From: CAZOOR01 sp964581505
GTDB taxonomy: Bacteria > Bacteroidota > Ignavibacteria > Kapaibacteriales > UBA2268
Direction: 5' to 3'
NCBI GenBank assembly: GCA_964581505.1
Contig: CAZOOR010000009.1
Location: 1 to 46,846 of the forward strand
DNA: 46,846 bases
Each line of letters starts with the position of its first letter. Position 1 is the first letter of the stretch. Below the pieces are notes generated by a model that was given only the letters and a program-made list of their open reading frames with translations, made no database searches and was not told the origin of the DNA. Both the position numbers and the translations under genes were made by a program. Of this stretch, positions 42,533 to 46,846 are shown piece by piece.

Positions 42533-45500
42533 ATGAAAAAGATTTGTTTTTTATTGCTTTTAATATTTGTTTTATCATTTTCAGAAACAAAAGCCGGCAA
42601 AGAAAGTAAAGGAAAAGATTTTTGGCTTTCGTTTATGCCTAATTTCCACAATAATATTGATTCTTATGACCCTAAGAAAAAATTCGGAGATTCGCTTTAC
42701 ATTTTTATTAATGCCGAAAAGCCTACTAAGGGAAAAATTACTTATCGAGATAAAGCCGGTATAGAATCGGTTGAAAAATTTACAATTAATAATGCAAATC
42801 AACTCTACACATTTAAAGTATGCTTTGCAGATTATGAAATTGTCGGTTATAATTTTCATGGGCGATTATGGGCAAACTATCAAACGGAAACACCTGCACC
42901 TCAATATTTCCATATTGAAACGGATAATGATGTTACGGTGTATGCACATACGCAGGCGGTAACGACAAGTGATGCTTTTCTTGTCCTGCCTTATGATAAT
43001 GTGGGATTGGAATACTATGTTATGTCATATTCGTCTGACGGCAGATATTCCCTAACCTCAACGCTACAACGTACACCATCGCAATTTCTAATTGTTGCTA
43101 CACAGAATAATACAGTTGTAGAAATTGAAACACCGGTAGCAACATTCAAACATCCGGCAGGGAAACAAACTATTAGATTAAATAAAGGATATTCCTATCT
43201 TGTTCAAGCAAAATTCGGGACGGTTAAAAGGAATCCCGACCTAACCGGTACTCATATTGTTTCCGACAAACCTATTGCAGTATTTGGTGGACATCAACGG
43301 GCTAATATTCCGGTTACCGATTCGAAGGGAACTTCACGCGACTGTTTAGTCGAACAAATACCATCTGTATCCACTTGGGGTAAAAATGCTTTTTTAATTC
43401 CTCCACACGAACCGAATGATATAAATTCTCAAAGGGGTTCACTATATAGAGTTCTTGCTTGTCAGGATAATACTCGTATCACTATTAATGGAACTATGGT
43501 AAAAATTCTTAACAAAGGTGAATTTTATGAAAGTCCATTGACATCACCTGCTGTCCTAACTGCATCACAACCTATACTTGCAGGAATATTCAAATATACT
43601 GCCGGAAAATTGAATTATACCAGAGCTTTGGGCGACCCGTTTATGATGCTAATTCCTCCTAAGGAGCAATTCATTAAAAAATGTAAAGTAATCAACGTTC
43701 AAGCTTGGGAAAAAAATTCGGGAAACAATAACTATTATCCTGTTTATAGTGAACAATATATTACTCTTGTTGCACCAAAGAATGCGTTAGATAGTGTATA
43801 TATTGATGTACTGAAAATAGCAGCTACGGAATTTAAAAAAATCTCAGGTACAAATTATTATTACACACACCAAAGTGTAAAAGCCGGAATTCATAACGTA
43901 GCGGCAAAAGATGCGATTGGTGTTTATATTTATGGTTACGGCGGTGCAAATTCTTATGGATATACAGGAGGTATGGGGCTTAAAGCGATTAATTACGACC
44001 CGCCAAGTATTACTGTAACAGATACCTGCTTCAAAAGTTACGGTAAAATAATTACATCAAATATTCAAAAACGCTATCTTGTCAATGTTTCCGAAGTACA
44101 GGACTCTACAAAAAATGCAAAAGTTAATATAGCGAACTATAAGAATAAATATCAAACAACATTTACAGTAGAATTAATCAATAAAAAATACGACTCACAA
44201 GCAATAGTATCTGCCAAAGATAATGCACATAAAATTGTGTTCAAACGAGTTGAAATACCCGGGCTGACATTTTCTGTTCCCGGCAATATGAATGCGGATA
44301 CTTTGCCCGTATTTGTTGTGAATGCACGTCCGACTGATACGGTAACAATTAATATCATTAATCACGGCAAGTTTAAGCATAAGATTATATCACAAACTCT
44401 TGCACAAAATGATTTAGGGGAAGTCATCACTTCTTTTTCAATGATTAAACCTAAGCAGACAGATTCCGTAAAAATAAAATTTACAATGAAAGACAATATC
44501 CCCAAACGTGATACACTATATTTAACAACAAAATGCGGAAGCATTGCAGTTGCCGCTTTCTATATCATTGCAAGTGAGTGCGACCTTTCCGCATTCGAGT
44601 ATCCGGATTTTACGGACAGAACAAAGTTGATGCTAAACGGTAAAGCCTCCATCACACAAAACATTGCAAGATTGACAGGCAATTTATTCTATCAAGTCGG
44701 TACAATGTGGTACAATGAAACTGTTCCGGTACTTGACGGCTTTTCTACTGATTTTGCATTTAGGTTTTCGCAAGGCAATAATTATAATTGTACCGATGGC
44801 TCTGCTCAGGGTGCAGACGGCATTGCATTTGTAATACAAAATTCAGGTACCGCCGCTATCGGCTATGCCGGTGGCAGCATAGGCTACGAAGGTATATATA
44901 ACAGCTTGGCAATTGAGTTTGATACATATTCCAACGATGCCCATCAGATTGAGAACTTTTTCGACCCGAACGGGAATCATATTGCCGTACAAACTATGCG
45001 AACAGAGAAGAATACATCAAAACACACGATGCAGGCAAATCTTGCGATGAATGACAAAATTATGCCTATGCTTGCCGATAGCACAATTTACTATGCACGT
45101 ATTGTTTTCCGTCTAAAAGACAAAACTCTTAAGGTCTTTCTCGATACCGTCAATAACCCGACAAAGGAAGTGCTTCGCTTGGATAAATTTGAAATAGGAA
45201 AATATCTTAAATTGGATAGAGGGTATCGTGCGTTTGTCGGATTTACATCTGCCACAGGTTGTGCAGTAGAGAATCACGATATTCTTTCTTGGAGTTTCTG
45301 TCCGGAATTCCCCAATCCCGATACTGATGTAGAGGCACAAAATACCGACATTGAATTTGAGTCGCCGATACTGGTTAGCCCTAATCCGTTTAATGCACAA
45401 TGTGATATTTCGCTCAATTTGGATAATAGCGGTTTGGTTACACTTTCTATCGTTGATATGATTGGCTATACAGTTGCAACAATACACAATGGAGTACTAA

Positions 45501-45616
45501 CAAGCGGCAACCATAAATTCACTTGGATGCCCGAATCTATTTCGCGTGGTGTTTATTTTGTTAGGCTGAATGCAGGAACTCAACAAATCATAAAAAAAAT
45601 AATATTTACGTATTAA
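42533..45616 (+). CDS. Large secreted adhesin-like protein: IgGFc-binding domain, L-type lectin-like domain, T9SS sorting domain
   Basis: A 1027-residue exported protein. The ATG at 42533 is preferred over a TTG twelve bases earlier. Signal peptide about 1-21. Residues 90-480 resemble the IgGFc-binding N-terminal family, with LIVATQNNTVVEI, TGTHIVSDKPIAVFGGHQRANI and VEQIPSVSTWGKNAFLIP. Residues 480-680 are Ig-like. Around 700-930 a concanavalin/L-type lectin fold is suggested by GSAQGADGIAFVIQNSG, AIGYAGGSIGYEGI and SLAIEFDTYSN. The final about 80 residues (SPNPFNAQCDISLNL, RGVYFVRL) form a T9SS sorting domain. Predicted surface or secreted binding protein. Domain borders are approximate. 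Confidence 0.85.
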   Translation: MKKICFLLLLIFVLSFSETKAGKESKGKDFWLSFMPNFHNNIDSYDPKKKFGDSLYIFINAEKPTKGKITYRDKAGIESVEKFTINNANQLYTFKVCFADYEIVGYNFHGRLWANYQTETPAPQYFHIETDNDVTVYAHTQAVTTSDAFLVLPYDNVGLEYYVMSYSSDGRYSLTSTLQRTPSQFLIVATQNNTVVEIETPVATFKHPAGKQTIRLNKGYSYLVQAKFGTVKRNPDLTGTHIVSDKPIAVFGGHQRANIPVTDSKGTSRDCLVEQIPSVSTWGKNAFLIPPHEPNDINSQRGSLYRVLACQDNTRITINGTMVKILNKGEFYESPLTSPAVLTASQPILAGIFKYTAGKLNYTRALGDPFMMLIPPKEQFIKKCKVINVQAWEKNSGNNNYYPVYSEQYITLVAPKNALDSVYIDVLKIAATEFKKISGTNYYYTHQSVKAGIHNVAAKDAIGVYIYGYGGANSYGYTGGMGLKAINYDPPSITVTDTCFKSYGKIITSNIQKRYLVNVSEVQDSTKNAKVNIANYKNKYQTTFTVELINKKYDSQAIVSAKDNAHKIVFKRVEIPGLTFSVPGNMNADTLPVFVVNARPTDTVTINIINHGKFKHKIISQTLAQNDLGEVITSFSMIKPKQTDSVKIKFTMKDNIPKRDTLYLTTKCGSIAVAAFYIIASECDLSAFEYPDFTDRTKLMLNGKASITQNIARLTGNLFYQVGTMWYNETVPVLDGFSTDFAFRFSQGNNYNCTDGSAQGADGIAFVIQNSGTAAIGYAGGSIGYEGIYNSLAIEFDTYSNDAHQIENFFDPNGNHIAVQTMRTEKNTSKHTMQANLAMNDKIMPMLADSTIYYARIVFRLKDKTLKVFLDTVNNPTKEVLRLDKFEIGKYLKLDRGYRAFVGFTSATGCAVENHDILSWSFCPEFPNPDTDVEAQNTDIEFESPILVSPNPFNAQCDISLNLDNSGLVTLSIVDMIGYTVATIHNGVLTSGNHKFTWMPESISRGVYFVRLNAGTQQIIKKIIFTY

Positions 45617-45656
45617 GCAAAGATTAATAATTTAATAACAAATTAGAAAAGAAGAA

Positions 45657-46697
45657 ATGGCAAAAGAAAAACAGCAAAAAGATACAGATAGTCCGACTAT
45701 CAGTCCTGAGAAGTTGAAAGCCCTAAATATTGCAATAGACCAAATAGAAAAGCAACACGGCAAAGGCTCAATAATGCGATTGAGCGATACTAATGTTGTT
45801 CAGGTCGATGCAATTCCTACCGGTTGTTTGTCGCTTGATTTTGCGATAGGTATAGGCGGTATGCCGCGTGGCAGAATTGTAGAAATTTATGGTCCTGAAT
45901 CATCAGGCAAAACTACGGTTTGCCTCCACGTGATTGCAGAAGCACAGAAGAAAGGCGGTTTAGCGGCTTTTGTAGATACCGAACACGCAATGGACGCCAA
46001 CTATGCACAGAGGCTTGGCGTGGACTTAAATAATTTACTGCTCTCCCAACCGGAGTTTGGCGAGCAGGCTCTCGAAATTGTTGAGGCACTTGTACGCAGC
46101 GGCGCCCTTGATGTAATAGTGATTGACTCTGTTGCGGCATTAACGCCCCGTGTTGAAATCGAAGGCGATATGGGTGATGCACAGATGGGTTCCCAAGCAA
46201 GGCTTATGTCCCAAGCAATGAGAAAACTCAATGCCGCCATTGGCAAATCAAATACTTGTGTAATTTTCACCAATCAATTGCGTAGCAAAATCGGTGTAGT
46301 ATATGGCAATCCAGAAACAACAACCGGTGGCAATGCCCTAAAATTCTACGCTTCCGTAAGAATTGATGTACGCCGTAAGGAAGTGATAAAGGACAGTCAG
46401 GAAATTATCGGTAACCGTGTACGTGCCAAAATTGTCAAGAACAAAGTTGCACCGCCCTTCAAGGAAGTGGAATTTGATATTATGTATAACGTGGGAATTT
46501 CGAAAATCGGCGATATGATTGACCTCGGTACACAATTCGGCATCATTCAAAAAAGCGGTTCATGGTACACATTCGATAGCGAGAGAGTGCAGGGGCGTGA
46601 AGGTCTGAAAAAAATTCTATCCGATAATGACGAATTATTCAAATCGCTGGAAGTACAAGTAAAAGAAGCACTACAACCGACAAAGAATGAAGAATAG
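45657..46697 (+). CDS. recA: RecA recombinase
   Basis: The strand-exchange protein of homologous recombination and SOS co-protease. Walker A is GPESSGKT (residues 79-86), preceded by DFAIGIGGMPRGR; AFVDTEHAMD, VIDSVAALTP, and the QLRSKIGVVYGNPETTTGGNALKFYAS region are all intact. At 346 residues it has normal length; the C-terminal tail is short. AGAAG lies before the ATG. A terminator follows. No recX or lexA is present next to it. An excellent marker for phylogenetic placement. Confidence 0.97.
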   Translation: MAKEKQQKDTDSPTISPEKLKALNIAIDQIEKQHGKGSIMRLSDTNVVQVDAIPTGCLSLDFAIGIGGMPRGRIVEIYGPESSGKTTVCLHVIAEAQKKGGLAAFVDTEHAMDANYAQRLGVDLNNLLLSQPEFGEQALEIVEALVRSGALDVIVIDSVAALTPRVEIEGDMGDAQMGSQARLMSQAMRKLNAAIGKSNTCVIFTNQLRSKIGVVYGNPETTTGGNALKFYASVRIDVRRKEVIKDSQEIIGNRVRAKIVKNKVAPPFKEVEFDIMYNVGISKIGDMIDLGTQFGIIQKSGSWYTFDSERVQGREGLKKILSDNDELFKSLEVQVKEALQPTKNEE

Positions 46698-46746
46698 GAA
46701 GGGAATTACTTTGTTTAAAGTGATTTCGATTAGGAAAGTAAATAGA

Positions 46747-46786
46747 AAACCCCGATGCAGGCTTTGGCTTGACATCGGGGATTTTT
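46747..46786 (+). terminator. Terminator after recA
   Basis: CCCCGATG pairs perfectly with CATCGGGG across a 15-base loop, followed by ATTTTT. Confidence 0.85.
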
Positions 46787-46846
46787 ATGAGATTTCCGTT
46801 GACTTGGTAGTGAAGTATAAATTGCAGAAAAATCAATCGCTATCGC

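Noticed and set aside
1..46846. CRISPR arrays, tRNA, rRNA and insertion sequences
   Set aside because: No regularly spaced repeats, no cloverleaf or rRNA-like conserved strings and no transposase gene or terminal inverted repeats were recognised when reading both strands.

Overview
The window is an AT-rich bacterial chromosome segment from the Bacteroidota/Chlorobiota (FCB) side of the tree. A Kapabacteria- or Ignavibacteria-like lineage is plausible, but the sequence alone does not fix the genus. The evidence is: several secreted proteins with C-terminal domains of the type IX secretion (T9SS) kind, a PorZ-like protein, PD40/OmpA envelope proteins, a MoxR/Bat operon, and a Bacteroidota-style L33 that has lost its zinc cysteines. 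The genetic code is standard, with several TTG/GTG starts. No rRNA, tRNA, CRISPR array or insertion sequence was seen. No gene-free stretch exceeds 300 bases; the longest gaps, about 245 bases each (13024-13269 and 19594-19838), are AT-rich leader DNA.

Layout. 70-7722 (+): birA, coaX and an overlapping GT2 glycosyltransferase; a DUF2059 protein; a Cys/Met-metabolism PLP lyase closed by a terminator; an Ogg2-type DNA glycosylase; ribH; and a PorZ-like propeller protein. 7795-16261 (-): a lipoprotein, a Rossmann/DUF2520 protein, a second lipoprotein bracketed by two copies of the same terminator, a PD40 protein with two OmpA-like domains, an unknown protein, rpmG and a UvrD-family helicase. 16314-17198 (+) is a T9SS cargo protein. 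17326-19593 (-) is a very AT-rich island with two small membrane proteins and a secreted thioredoxin-like/propeller protein. 19845-20290 (+) is a hicB-hicA toxin-antitoxin pair.

20354-25262 (-) reads moxR, DUF58, batD-like, batA, then a T9SS-tagged BPL_N protein. 25330-29745 (-) is an envelope operon: a TMTC-like membrane/TPR protein, a class A beta-lactamase-fold protein with an in-frame 15-bp minisatellite, and a GT39-like membrane protein. 29813-33571 (-) is hydG, an MFS transporter and hydE, two maturases of [FeFe] hydrogenase with a transporter between them. 33781-38039 (+) holds a second tandem-OmpA protein and an M13 metallopeptidase lipoprotein.

38197-41038 (+) is bounded by terminators and holds an AAA ATPase, a RloB-like TOPRIM protein (together resembling RloAB/AbiL phage defence) and a HAD-fold protein lacking both motif I aspartates. 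This is the best candidate for an incompletely described system. The window closes with purD (-), a large IgGFc-binding/lectin-like T9SS protein (+) and recA (+).

Together the genes suggest a Gram-negative bacterium with T9SS secretion and an elaborate envelope, capable of anaerobic hydrogen metabolism, with vertically inherited housekeeping genes interrupted by two accessory patches (17.2-20.3 kb and 38.2-41.0 kb).
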